DNA of 64,000 nt, taken from Alphaproteobacteria bacterium. GTDB taxonomy: Bacteria > Pseudomonadota > Alphaproteobacteria > Acetobacterales > Acetobacteraceae. The translations under genes and the position numbers were made by a program. Every line of letters starts with the position of its first letter. Within the stretch, counting starts at the first letter, position 1. The notes beneath the pieces were generated by a model, which had not been told where the DNA came from, did not search any database, and was given only the letters and a program-made list of their open reading frames with translations. The DNA lies in the NCBI GenBank assembly GCA_020850755.1, contig JADZEB010000011.1:1-64000 (forward strand), given 5' to 3'. Positions 1 through 8,603 of the stretch are shown piece after piece.

Positions 1-418
<418 letters not shown>

Positions 419-449
419 TCAGCGGCGCGCGATTCCAGTACGCAAGATC

Positions 450-1337
450 CTATCGGCCCGCCGCGGCGGTGGCGGCGGCAAGCTGCGCCGGCGGCGCCGC
501 AGTCGGCGCGCCGGTGGCAGGCGCATCGGTGGCAGGCGCGTCGGTCGCGGCGAAGCGGCGTCGCGCCTCGCCGACCCAGGTCTGGAACTCGGCCTCCGGC
601 ACGACACGGATCGCGATCGGCATGTAGGCGTGGTTGGTGCCGCAGATCTGGTTGCACTGGCCGTAATACATGCCGGGCCGGTCGGCACGGAACCAGGTCT
701 CCAGCGTGCGGCCAGGAATGTTGTATTTCTGCACCCCGAAGGACGGCACATAGAAGGAGTGGATCACGTCCACCGACGTGGTCAGCACCCGCACATTGCG
801 CCCGGCCGGAACCACCATCTCGTTGTCGACCGACAGGAGGCGGATCTGGCCCTGGCGGATCTCGTTCTCCGGGATCATGCGGCTGTCGAACTTGAAGCCG
901 CCATGGTCGGGATACTCATATTCCCAGTACCACTGGTGGCCGGTCACCTTCACGGTCAGGTCGGCGCGCTCGGTGCGGTCCTGCATATAGACCAGCCGGA
1001 AGGACGGCACCGCAATGCCCACCAGGATCATCACCGGGATCAGCGTCCAGGCGATCTCGAGCGAGGTGTTGTGCGAGGTCGTGGACGGCTTCGGGTTGCG
1101 CTTGGCAGAGAAGCGCGTCACCACGTAAAGCAGCAGGGCGAGCACGAAGATCGTGATCAGCGTGATGAGCCACAGCACGATGTTGTGGAGCCACGCGATC
1201 TCTTCCTGCACCGGCGTCGCGGCGGGCTGCATGCCGAGCTGCCAGGGAGTCGGGGCCGCGGCATAGGCGGCGGTGGCCGCAAGGCCAAGGATGCCGGCTG
1301 TAGCGGCGGCGGCGAATATCCGCCCGGTCAATCGCAT
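450..1337 (-). CDS. coxB: Cytochrome c oxidase subunit II
   Basis: Periplasmic CuA-bearing subunit of the aa3-type oxidase, which takes electrons from cytochrome c. I see a cleavable signal (MRLTGRIFAAAATAGILGLA...AYA), two membrane helices (about residues 50-75 and 92-115), then the cupredoxin domain with the aromatic run GHQWYWEYEYPD. The CuA site reads HSFYVP then CNQICGTNHAYMPI: both Cys, the His and the Met are present, while the usual Glu between the cysteines is Gln (that ligand uses its backbone carbonyl). The tail after residue 265 is an Ala/Pro/Thr repeat. The ATG at 1337 (295 aa) is chosen because it begins the signal peptide and follows a GGGGA box; the reading frame stays open further upstream. 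Confidence 0.95.
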   Translation of the reverse strand: MRLTGRIFAAAATAGILGLAATAAYAAAPTPWQLGMQPAATPVQEEIAWLHNIVLWLITLITIFVLALLLYVVTRFSAKRNPKPSTTSHNTSLEIAWTLIPVMILVGIAVPSFRLVYMQDRTERADLTVKVTGHQWYWEYEYPDHGGFKFDSRMIPENEIRQGQIRLLSVDNEMVVPAGRNVRVLTTSVDVIHSFYVPSFGVQKYNIPGRTLETWFRADRPGMYYGQCNQICGTNHAYMPIAIRVVPEAEFQTWVGEARRRFAATDAPATDAPATGAPTAAPPAQLAAATAAAGR

Positions 1338-1965
1338 CGTCTTAGTCCCCGTTTCTTGCGCACCAATCTTGTTGCGCGCTTCTGCTTCGCTGCGCGGTCC
1401 CGTCGCGGGTCCGGCGGCCTGGCCGTCCTGTGGACATCTCCGCCGAACATGGCCCTCGATCGTCCTGCCCGGCGGTACCGCAGCACCCAATTCCGGAGAT
1501 GGGGCCCTGCCCGGCACCGCCCTGGCTGCTCGGCAGGTTGCGGCCGTCGTGGCGTGGACCCGCCCGAAAGCCGAGGGCGCGCGGATATTACTCAAGGTGT
1601 CCTGCGACGCACAAGGCATGTTCCCCGTCGAATTGCGCATGGCTCAGGCCATGGTCCTGCCTGACACGCAGCCCGGCGCCGCCGGCCGCCCGGAGCGGCC
1701 GGCGGATGGACAGGTGGGCAGTCTCGGGCGCGCCGGCGGGCCGGATCGCCCACGCCCCAGGGGCAGGAGGCGGCAGCCGGGGCAGCGGCCGGAGCGGCGG
1801 GGCGTGGCAGCCGGGGTGGCGGCTAGGGCGGCGGCTGCCGCTCCCGCTCGGGCGTCCCCGGCAAGGTTCGCTCGATCGTCCCCCCCGGCCGGCGCGCGCC
1901 GCGGCGCTGGCCTTGGAAATGATACAGCGACGCGCCGGACGAGATGCGCGCCCGACGCGCTGGCC
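1338..1965. other. Intergenic stretch without a recognisable gene
   Basis: No reading frame here resembles a known family. It is the upstream region of coxB and the downstream region of the ArsR gene. The one structure I can point to is a perfect 9-bp GC hairpin at 1681-1703 (GCCGGCCGC, 5-nt loop, GCGGCCGGC) with no T-run on either side, so it is at most a weak terminator or pause signal. Confidence 0.6.
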
Positions 1966-2301
1966 CTATTCCGCCTCGGCGCCGCCCTCGGCGACGTGAT
2001 CGACCATGTCGGTCAGCATCGAGCGGATATGGTCGTCGCCCACCACATAGAAGACCTGCCGGCCCTGGCGGTCGGCCTGCAGCAGGCGGGCGGCGCGCAG
2101 CAGCCGCAGATGGTGGCTGACGAGCGAGGCAGAAAGGCCGAGCGAACTGGCCATGTCGCCCACCGCCACCGGCTCGTTCAGGCAGGCCAGGATGATGCGC
2201 AGCCTGGTCGGATCGCTCATCAGCCGGAACATCTCGGCCAGTTCGACGATCTCGTCCTCGCCGACATTGGTGCGATTGCCAGGCCCGCGCTTGCGGCTCA
2301 T
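1966..2301 (-). CDS. ArsR/SmtB-family metal-sensing repressor (zinc-type alpha5 site)
   Basis: Winged-helix repressor of 111 aa, with helix-turn-helix around residues 45-70 (VGDMASSLGLSASLVSHHLR). The C-terminal helix carries D89-x-H91-x10-H102-x2-E105. This is the alpha5 Zn/Co/Ni inter-subunit site of SmtB, CzrA and ZntR-type ArsR proteins. There is no alpha3N cysteine pair, so an arsenic or cadmium sensor is unlikely. It is divergent from the Zn/Mn ABC importer, its likely target. The ATG at 2301 is preceded by GGAGG at 5-nt spacing; a GTG at 2313 is less likely. The fit to SmtB-type zinc sensing is strong. The regulatory logic (repressing an importer, where Zur is usual) is inferred. Confidence 0.85.
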   Translation of the reverse strand: MSRKRGPGNRTNVGEDEIVELAEMFRLMSDPTRLRIILACLNEPVAVGDMASSLGLSASLVSHHLRLLRAARLLQADRQGRQVFYVVGDDHIRSMLTDMVDHVAEGGAEAE

Positions 2302-2493
2302 CGACGCCTCCACCGCTCATGCTCGGTTCTGCCGCGGGGTTCCGGCCGGCCCCGGGCCGCATAGCCTTTGCCGGAAAACCATGCTTCCGCAAGGGCTCCT
2401 CTTGTCCCGGCCGCGCGGTGCGCCGCACCACCGGAACGCCGCCCGGGCAGCTTTGCCCGCTACCGCGACAGACGGGAGCGGCAAGAACCCATC

Positions 2494-2523
2494 TTGTCAG
2501 AAAGTAATATGCAACCCTATATT
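2494..2523 (+). promoter_or_regulatory. Putative sigma70-type promoter of the metal importer
   Basis: TTGTCA at 2494-2499, an 18-nt spacer and TATATT at 2518-2523, in an unusually AT-rich patch. A 9-bp inverted repeat (AGAAAGTAA at 2499-2507, TTACTTTCT at 2544-2552) flanks the predicted transcription start and may bind a regulator. Confidence 0.5.
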
Positions 2524-2569
2524 CGACAGCGCTCCGGTGTTATTTACTTTCTTCTTGAAGAGATGAACA

Positions 2570-2587
2570 CATGAATAGCTCTTCATG
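2570..2587. promoter_or_regulatory. SmtB/CzrA-like operator over the start codon of the metal-binding protein gene
   Basis: CATGAA-TAGCTC-TTCATG is a perfect palindrome with a 6-nt centre. It contains TGAA-N6-TTCA, the core spacing of SmtB/CzrA-class operators. It covers the ATG of the importer gene at 2571 and lies about 47 bp downstream of the predicted -10. The adjacent ArsR protein with an alpha5 zinc site is the obvious candidate ligand. A second short palindrome, TCTTC-TT-GAAGA, sits just upstream at 2550-2561. Confidence 0.55.
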
Positions 2588-3623
2588 GATGGGTGGCGAT
2601 CGGGGGTTTGCGGCACTGCGCCGCCGCGCCCTGCTGCTGGGTCTTGCCGGCGGTCTCGGCCTGCTTGCCGGAGGCCCGTCCGCCTTGGCGCAACCGCGGG
2701 CGCAGGCGCAAGGGGCGCGCCGGCCCAGGGTGCTGGCCACCGTGGCCATGATCGGCGATGTGGCGCGCGAGATCGCCGGCAACCGCGTCGAGATCGCGAC
2801 GATGATGGGCGAAGGGGTCGATCCGCACCTCTATCGCCCGACGCGCTCGGACATCGTGCGCATGCTCGGCTCGGACATCGTCTTCTACAACGGCCTGCTG
2901 CTGGAGGGAAAACTCACCGACGCGCTGGTGCGCGCCGCGCGCGCCGGCCGGCGTGTCGTGCCGGTGACCGAGCGGCTGCCAGCCGAGATCCTGCTCAAGC
3001 CGGCCGAGCCCGGCGGCGAGGGCGAGCAGATCTGGGACCCGCATGTGTGGATGGACCCGCGGCTCTGGTCGCGCGTGGCCGCGGTGATCGCCGACACGCT
3101 CGCCGAGGCCGATCCGCCCGGGCGCGAGGAGTATGCGCGCGGCCTTGCCGACATCCAGGCGCGGATCGCGGCACTCGATGCCTATGCCGAGCGCGCGCTC
3201 GCCTCCATCCCCGATCGCCAGCGCGTGCTGATCACCGCGCATGACGCCTTCCACTATTTCGCCCGGCGCTACGGATTGCGGGTCGAGGGCATCCAGGGTC
3301 TCTCCACCGAGAGCGAGGCAGGGGTACGCCGGATCGAGGATCTGGTGGCGCTGCTGGTCGAGCGGCGCATCCCGGCCGTGTTCGTGGAAAGCTCGGTGCC
3401 CGAGCGCAATGTGCGCGCGCTGGTCGATGGCGCGGCCGCGCGCGGGCATCGCGTGGCGATCGGCGGGACGCTGTTTTCGGACGCGATGGGCGCGCCCGGC
3501 AGCTACGAGGGCACCTATATCGGCATGATCGACCACAATGTGACCGCCATCACCCGCGCGCTCGGCGGGCAGGCGCCCGAGCGCGGCGCCAATGCGCGGC
3601 TGGCCGCGCGCGCCACACCATGA
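2571..3623 (+). CDS. Zn/Mn ABC transporter substrate-binding protein (TroA/ZnuA class)
   Basis: Cluster A-I periplasmic metal-binding protein of 350 aa that delivers Zn2+ or Mn2+ to an ABC importer. The N-terminus has RRR followed by a hydrophobic stretch and ALAQ, a Sec/Tat-like signal. Candidate metal ligands sit in the expected places: GVDPHLY, WDPHVWMDP, ITAHDAFHYF, VESSVPE and LFSDAMG. The closing GTYIGMIDHNV block resembles TroA/SitA/MntA proteins. The His-rich loop of typical ZnuA is absent. The class is clear, but Zn versus Mn cannot be decided from sequence; the zinc-type ArsR next door favours zinc. It overlaps the next gene by ATGA. Confidence 0.9.
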   Translation: MNSSSWMGGDRGFAALRRRALLLGLAGGLGLLAGGPSALAQPRAQAQGARRPRVLATVAMIGDVAREIAGNRVEIATMMGEGVDPHLYRPTRSDIVRMLGSDIVFYNGLLLEGKLTDALVRAARAGRRVVPVTERLPAEILLKPAEPGGEGEQIWDPHVWMDPRLWSRVAAVIADTLAEADPPGREEYARGLADIQARIAALDAYAERALASIPDRQRVLITAHDAFHYFARRYGLRVEGIQGLSTESEAGVRRIEDLVALLVERRIPAVFVESSVPERNVRALVDGAAARGHRVAIGGTLFSDAMGAPGSYEGTYIGMIDHNVTAITRALGGQAPERGANARLAARATP

Positions 3624-4459
3624 CCCCGCGCGACACCTCCGCCCCGCCAGTCGAGCTGGCGGCCGCGCGCGAAACGGCGGCGCTGCCGGCGCTCGCCGTG
3701 CGCCACCTCACGGTCGCCTATCATGAATCGCCCGTCCTCTGGGACGTAAGCTGGACCACGCCCGCCGCCGGGCTGATCGCGATCGTCGGGCCGAACGGCG
3801 CCGGCAAGTCGACGCTGATCCGCGCCAGCCTCGGCCTCGTGCCCAAGGTTTCGGGGCAGGCGCTGTTCTTCGGCCAGCCGCTCTCGGCGGTGCGCGCGCG
3901 GGTGGGCTATCTGCCGCAGCGCAGTTCGGTCGATTGGGACTTCCCCGCCTCGGCGCTCGATGTGGTGTGCATGGGCCGCTACCGGCTGCATGGCTGGATC
4001 GGGCCGCTCGGCCGCCGCCACCGCGAGGCGGCACGCGCCGCGCTGGCCGAGGTGGGCATGGCGGACTACGCCGACCGCCAGATCGGCCAGCTTTCCGGCG
4101 GGCAGCAGCAGCGGGTGTTCCTCGCCCGGGCGCTCGCCCAGGACGCTGACCTCTATCTGATGGACGAGCCCTTCGCCGGCGTGGACGCGGCCACCGAGCG
4201 CACCATCATCGAGGTGCTGCGCATCCTTGCCCGCGCCGGCAAGGCGGTGGTGGCAGTGCATCACGACCTCGCCACCGCACCCGACTATTTCGACCATGTG
4301 CTGATCCTGAACGGGCGCCTGGTCGGCGCCGGGCCGATGGACAGCGTGTTCACGCCCGAGAACCTGCAACGCGCCTATGGCGGGCGGCTCGCGCTGCTCG
4401 ACCAGGCGATCGAGGCCGCCGCGCGCGCCGCCGCCGGCCGGCGCGACGCGCAGGCCTGA
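3620..4459 (+). CDS. Zn/Mn ABC transporter ATP-binding protein
   Basis: ATPase of the metal importer, 279 aa, working as a dimer on the cytoplasmic face of the permeases. Walker A is GPNGAGKS, followed by the Q-loop (YLPQRSSVDWDFP, typical of the Mn/Zn subfamily), the signature LSGGQQQR, Walker B LYLMDEPF and H-loop VHHD. The first 30 residues are a non-conserved extension. It is translationally coupled to the upstream binding protein (4-bp overlap) and 6 bp from the first permease. Confidence 0.93.
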   Translation: MTPRDTSAPPVELAAARETAALPALAVRHLTVAYHESPVLWDVSWTTPAAGLIAIVGPNGAGKSTLIRASLGLVPKVSGQALFFGQPLSAVRARVGYLPQRSSVDWDFPASALDVVCMGRYRLHGWIGPLGRRHREAARAALAEVGMADYADRQIGQLSGGQQQRVFLARALAQDADLYLMDEPFAGVDAATERTIIEVLRILARAGKAVVAVHHDLATAPDYFDHVLILNGRLVGAGPMDSVFTPENLQRAYGGRLALLDQAIEAAARAAAGRRDAQA

Positions 4460-4465
4460 CGCCGC

Positions 4466-5830
4466 ATGGGCGCGCACGACGCAGCCGAGATCCCCGAGGC
4501 GCTGGGCTCGTTCCTGGCGGCGCTGTCGCTCGGGCTCGGCTTCAACGCGACCGTGGTCGTGATCGGCACGACGCTTCTTGGCCTCGCCGCCGGCGCCGTC
4601 GGCGCCTTCATGCTGCTGCGCAAGCGCGCGCTGATGTCGGACGCGCTCAGCCACGCCACCCTGCCGGGCGTGGCGCTCGCCTTCCTGCTCGGCGTCGCGC
4701 TGGAGACCGATCCGCGCGCGCTCCCCCTGCTGCTGGCCGGCGCGACGGCAACCTCGGTCCTCGGCGTGCTGGCGGTGCAGGGAATCACGCGCGCGAGCCG
4801 CATCCGCGAGGATGCCGCGATCGGCATCGTGCTGTCGGTCTTCTTCGGCTTCGGCGTGGTACTGCTCTCCTATATCCAGGCACTGCCGCAGGGCGGGCAG
4901 GCAGGGCTCAAGACCTTCATTCTCGGCCAGACCGCGGCGATGCGCGTGCCCGATGCAGAGCTGATCGGCGCCGTGGCGCTGTGCGCGCTCCTGGTCTGTG
5001 CCCTGCTCTACCACCCGTTCCGGCTGGTCTGCTTCGATGCCGATTACGGCCGCGTCGTCGGGCTGCCAGTGACGCTGGTCGATCTTGCCCTGATGGGGCT
5101 GATCGTGGTCGTGACCGTGATCGGGCTCAAGGCAGTCGGGCTGATCATGGTCGTGGCGCTGGTGATCGTGCCGGCGGCGGCGGCGCGCTTCTGGACCGAG
5201 CGCATGGCACGCTTCGTGCCCCTGTCCGCCCTGTTCGGCGGCGTTGCCGGCTGGATCGGCGCGGCGCGGTCGGCCTCGCTGCCGCGCCTGCCGGCGGGTG
5301 CGGTGATCGTGCTGGTGGCGGGCGTGGTCTTCGTCCTTTCCTTCCTGTTCGCGCCCGCGCGCGGCGTGCTGGCCGATGCCTGGCGGCGCCTGCGGCTGCG
5401 CCTTGTCACCGTGCGCGACCATTTCCTGCGCGCCGCCTTCGAGCAGCTCGAGGCCGCCGGCACCGGGGCCGCCGGCAGCTTCGCGCTCGCCGACATTGCC
5501 GAGGATCGCGGCTGGTCCGCGCGGCACGCGGGCTGGATCGCCCGCTGGATGGCAGCGCGCGGCTTCGCCGCCCACCTGCCCGACGGGCGGATGCATCTCA
5601 CGCCGACGGGGCGGGAGGCCGCGCAGCGCGTGACGCGCGCGCACCGGCTCTGGGAGCAGCTCCTGCTGGTGCAGGGGGCGGGGCGGATCGGCCAGGCGCA
5701 CCGCTCGGCCGATCTGGTCGAGCATGTGCTGTCGCCCGCCATGGTGGCCGCGCTGGAGGCCGAGCTTGCAGCGCGCGGCGCCACCGCCCAGCCGATGCCG
5801 CCCGCACCGGAACGGAGCCGCCAGCCATGA
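4466..5830 (+). CDS. Metal ABC permease fused to a DtxR-like C-terminal domain
   Basis: Residues 1-290 are an ABC-3 family permease with about eight membrane helices and the conserved cytoplasmic motif RALMSDALSHATLPGVALA. Residues from about 310 to 440 are soluble and resemble a DtxR/MntR-type winged helix plus dimerisation region (LADIAEDRGWS, then RGFAAHLPDGRMHLTPTGREAA, then RVTRAHRLWEQLLL and ADLVEHVLS). The total of 454 aa is much longer than a plain permease (about 280). Such fusions are known for some metal permeases, and the tail may sense cytosolic metal. It overlaps the next gene by ATGA (5827-5830). Confidence 0.88.
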   Translation: MGAHDAAEIPEALGSFLAALSLGLGFNATVVVIGTTLLGLAAGAVGAFMLLRKRALMSDALSHATLPGVALAFLLGVALETDPRALPLLLAGATATSVLGVLAVQGITRASRIREDAAIGIVLSVFFGFGVVLLSYIQALPQGGQAGLKTFILGQTAAMRVPDAELIGAVALCALLVCALLYHPFRLVCFDADYGRVVGLPVTLVDLALMGLIVVVTVIGLKAVGLIMVVALVIVPAAAARFWTERMARFVPLSALFGGVAGWIGAARSASLPRLPAGAVIVLVAGVVFVLSFLFAPARGVLADAWRRLRLRLVTVRDHFLRAAFEQLEAAGTGAAGSFALADIAEDRGWSARHAGWIARWMAARGFAAHLPDGRMHLTPTGREAAQRVTRAHRLWEQLLLVQGAGRIGQAHRSADLVEHVLSPAMVAALEAELAARGATAQPMPPAPERSRQP

Positions 5831-6834
5831 CCGGGCTCGACCTCGAGACCTTCCTGCGCATCGACCTGCCGGGCGGGCTGTCGGCGATGCTCGCCTGCCT
5901 CGCCTGCGGCGTGCTCGGCAACTTCCTGGTCCTGCGCAAGCAAAGCCTGATGGGCGATGCGCTGAGCCACGCGGTGCTGCCCGGCCTGGTGGCGGGCTTC
6001 CTGGTCTCGGGCTCGCGCAGCACGGGGCCGATGATGCTGGGCGCGATTGCCGCCGCCCTGCTGGCCACCGTGCTGATCCAGGCGGCGCGGCGGCTGGCGC
6101 GGCTGGAATCGGGCGCGGCGATGGGCGTGGTGTTCTCGATCCTGTTCGCCCTCGGCCTGGTGATGCTGGAGCAGAGCCACGCGCGCGATGTCGATCTCGA
6201 TGTCGATTGCGTGCTCTCGGGCCAGCTCGAGACCATATTGTGGCTGGCGGCGAGCGGATGGGGCTCACTGGCCGATCCGGCGGCGCTGGCGGAACTGCCG
6301 CGCCAGCTTGTCGCTCTGGCCGGGATGAATCTGGCGGTGGCGCTGTTCGTGGCGATCTTCTGGCGCGCGCTCAAGCTCACCAGCTTCGATCCCGATTTCG
6401 CCACCGCGCTCGGTTTCCGCGCGCATCGCTTCGAGCTCGTGCTGATGCTGCTGATCGCGGCGGCCTGCGTCGCCGCCTTCGAGGCGGTGGGCTCGATCCT
6501 GGTGATCGCGATGCTGATCTGCCCGGCCGCCACCGCGCGGCTCCTGACCGATCGCTACGGCGTGCAGATGGCGCTCGCGGCCGGCATATCGGCCGCCACA
6601 GGCTAGGGCGGCTATGTGCTTGCCGCCGCCGCGCCGCTCTGGCTCGGCACGACGGGCGCGCTGAACGCCGCGGGCATGATCGCGGTGCTGGCGGGCATCC
6701 TGTTCGCGCTCGCGCTCTTGTTCGGCCCCCGCCACGGCATGCTCGGGCGCTGGCGTGGCCAGCGCAGCGGCGCCGCGCGGCCGGCGCCGGCCAGCCCGCC
6801 GCTGGCGCCGGAAGCCGCGGCGAGCGTGCGCTAG
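5827..6834 (+). pseudogene. Second metal ABC permease, interrupted by an in-frame TAG
   Basis: ABC-3 family permease partner (conserved QSLMGDALSHAVLPG near residue 43). The frame is open from ATG 5827 to a TAG at 6604-6606 (259 aa). It then continues in the same frame to 6834 through sequence that is plainly the rest of the protein: a hydrophobic loop, the last membrane helix (AGMIAVLAGILFALALLFGP) and the family-typical GPRHG ending. Without the last part the permease would lose its final helix. This is a recent nonsense mutation, a sequencing error or readthrough. A GTG at 6616 could reinitiate. All upstream features of the gene are intact. Confidence 0.85.
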
Positions 6835-6960
6835 GTCACGTTCCGTTCGGCTTCGATCAGCCGAACGGAACTCGTGCCCGTGAAACTCAAGGCTCGCGCG
6901 CAGCCTGGTCCGACCCGGCGGCACCGCGCTGCGGTTCCACCGGACCGGACGCTGCTCTGG
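6835..6960 (+). repeat. Dispersed two-hairpin intergenic repeat, copy A
   Basis: Begins directly after the TAG stop of the permease gene. Hairpin 1 is GTTCCGTTCGGCT / AGCCGAACGGAAC around a TCGATC loop. Hairpin 2 is GTCCGACCCGGC.../...CCGGACCGGAC with several mismatches. It ends at GCTGCTCTGG, a few bases before the stop codon of the convergent methyltransferase gene. It shares its layout with copies at 30171, 33607, 41433 and, inverted, 59962. Confidence 0.9.
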
Positions 6961-6971
6961 CCGCGCCCCGG

Positions 6972-7649
6972 CTAGGCCGCGGGCGCCTGCCCGGGCGTGA
7001 CGTTGCGCAGATGCACGAGGGTGAAGATGCCGAGCGGGCGCATCGGCGTGACCGAGACGAACTCGATCGCCTTGCGATCGAGGAAGCCCTCCATCGCGAA
7101 ATCCGGGTGCCAGCCGAGCTTGCGCGAGAGCGAGGCCATGCGGTCCTCGATCCAGCGGCGCACGCCGCCCTCGGCCACGAAGTGGTTGATGAACAGGATG
7201 TCGCCGCCCGGCTTCGTCACGCGCCGCATCTCGGCCAGCAGGCGGTCGGCGTGCGGCACGACGCTGGCGGTGTACATCGCCACGCTGATATCGAAGCTAG
7301 CGTCGGGAAAGGCCATCTGCTCGGCATCCATCTCGAGCAGCGCCTCGACATGGGCAAGCTTCTCGGCCTCCACGCGCTCGCGCGCCTTGACCAGCATCTC
7401 GGGCGAGAGGTCGATGCCGACCACCCGCTTCTCGGGCTTGTAGAGCGGCAGGGCAAGGCCGGTGCCAACCCCCACCTCCAGCACGCGCGTGCCCGCCAGC
7501 CGGTTGACGAGGGCCACCGCCCCGCGCCGCCCGGGCCAGGACACGGCGCCGAAAGTGTAGTCGTAGAAGCTCGCCTGCTTGCGGTAGGCGCTGCGCACCG
7601 CGTCCGCGTCGAGCGCGACCTTCGGGCCGGAGTGGGTGGCTTGGGTCAT
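6972..7649 (-). CDS. pmtA: SAM-dependent methyltransferase, PmtA-like (phosphatidylethanolamine N-methyltransferase)
   Basis: Class I SAM methyltransferase of 225 aa. The SAM site is VLEVGVGTGLALPLY, followed by GIDLSPEML and an acidic loop, with the motif IV region FDISVAMYTASVVPH. The pattern (RSAYRKQASFYDYTFG at the N-terminus, GGDILFINHF) fits the Rhodobacter-type PmtA family, which methylates phosphatidylethanolamine towards phosphatidylcholine. It is 29 bp downstream of two EamA exporters transcribed the same way. The methyltransferase call is certain; the PmtA substrate is a family inference. Confidence 0.72.
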   Translation of the reverse strand: MTQATHSGPKVALDADAVRSAYRKQASFYDYTFGAVSWPGRRGAVALVNRLAGTRVLEVGVGTGLALPLYKPEKRVVGIDLSPEMLVKARERVEAEKLAHVEALLEMDAEQMAFPDASFDISVAMYTASVVPHADRLLAEMRRVTKPGGDILFINHFVAEGGVRRWIEDRMASLSRKLGWHPDFAMEGFLDRKAIEFVSVTPMRPLGIFTLVHLRNVTPGQAPAA

Positions 7650-7678
7650 GTCCAGATCCTGGTCAATTCGGGCGCAAG

Positions 7679-8590
7679 CTAGGGCCTGTCGGCCCGTTTC
7701 GCAATCTCGGCGCGCATCCGCCGCTCGATGAAGATCACGCCGAGCCCGGCGGCCCCGATGATCGCCGCGCCGAGGACGGCGTAGAAGTCGGGCAGGTCGC
7801 CGAAGAACAGCACGCCGAACAGGGCCGCCCAGAGAAGCTGGGTGTAGGTGAAGGGCGCAAGCAGGGAGGCGGGGGCGCGGTTGTAGCCGACCACGAAGAT
7901 GTAGTGGCTGATCGCGCTCATCGCCCCGATGCCGGCCATGCCGGCATGGGCGGAAAGCGGCAGCCTCACCCAGAAGAAAGGGGCGAGCAGGCTTGCCACC
8001 AGGAAGGCGGCGATGCCCGTATGCAGGATCGTGGTCAGGGCATCGTCATGGCCGACCAGCCGGCGCGTCAGCACCTGGTAGACGGCAAAGGTGCAGGCCG
8101 TGACGAGCGCGAACAGGGCCGAGGGGCTGGTCACGCCCAGCCCCGGGCGGACGATGATCATGGTGCCGACGAAGCCGAGGCCCACCGCGGCCCAGCGGTG
8201 CCAGCCCACCTTCTCGCCCAGGATGCGCGCGGCGAGGCTCATCAGCAGCAGGGGCCCGAGGAAGTTCACCGCCGTGACATCGGCCAGCGGCGCATCGCGC
8301 AGCGCGAGCGCGAAGGCGAAGCTGCCCGCGAGCAGCAGGAGCGAGCGCGCCGCCTGGATGCCCGGCTTGCGCGGCCAGGCGAATGGCGCATGTCCGAGCA
8401 GCGCCCGCAGACCCATCGCGGTGAGCGTGTGCGAGGCGTAGCGCACCGCCTGGAGCATCACCAGCGGCACCTCGGGTGCCACGGTCTTGATCGCGACATC
8501 CATCAGCACGAACAGCATGATCGCGCCCTGGACGATGGCGATGCCGGCAAGCGGGCTGTCGGCGGGGCCGGCGGGCTCGGCCATGCTCAT
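7679..8590 (-). CDS. DMT-superfamily (EamA) transporter, second of a tandem pair
   Basis: Ten-helix inner-membrane protein with two EamA repeats, about 303 aa. Conserved features are the first helix ending DVAIKTV, LRDAPLADVTAVNFLGPLLLM, the GxVGxxIIVRPGLG loop between halves, and NRAPASLLAPFTYTQLLWA in the second half. The start at 8590 gives the family-length N-terminus. Its upstream neighbour (8604-9560) is a clear paralogue sharing the same landmarks, so the pair arose by tandem duplication. Substrate unknown; family members export metabolites or amino acids. Confidence 0.88.
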   Translation of the reverse strand: MSMAEPAGPADSPLAGIAIVQGAIMLFVLMDVAIKTVAPEVPLVMLQAVRYASHTLTAMGLRALLGHAPFAWPRKPGIQAARSLLLLAGSFAFALALRDAPLADVTAVNFLGPLLLMSLAARILGEKVGWHRWAAVGLGFVGTMIIVRPGLGVTSPSALFALVTACTFAVYQVLTRRLVGHDDALTTILHTGIAAFLVASLLAPFFWVRLPLSAHAGMAGIGAMSAISHYIFVVGYNRAPASLLAPFTYTQLLWAALFGVLFFGDLPDFYAVLGAAIIGAAGLGVIFIERRMRAEIAKRADRP

Positions 8591-8603
8591 ACGCGGCCGC
8601 TCC

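Noticed and set aside
1681..1703. Intrinsic terminator after the ArsR gene
   Set aside because: The hairpin is strong but lies 260 bp past the stop and has no T-run on either strand.
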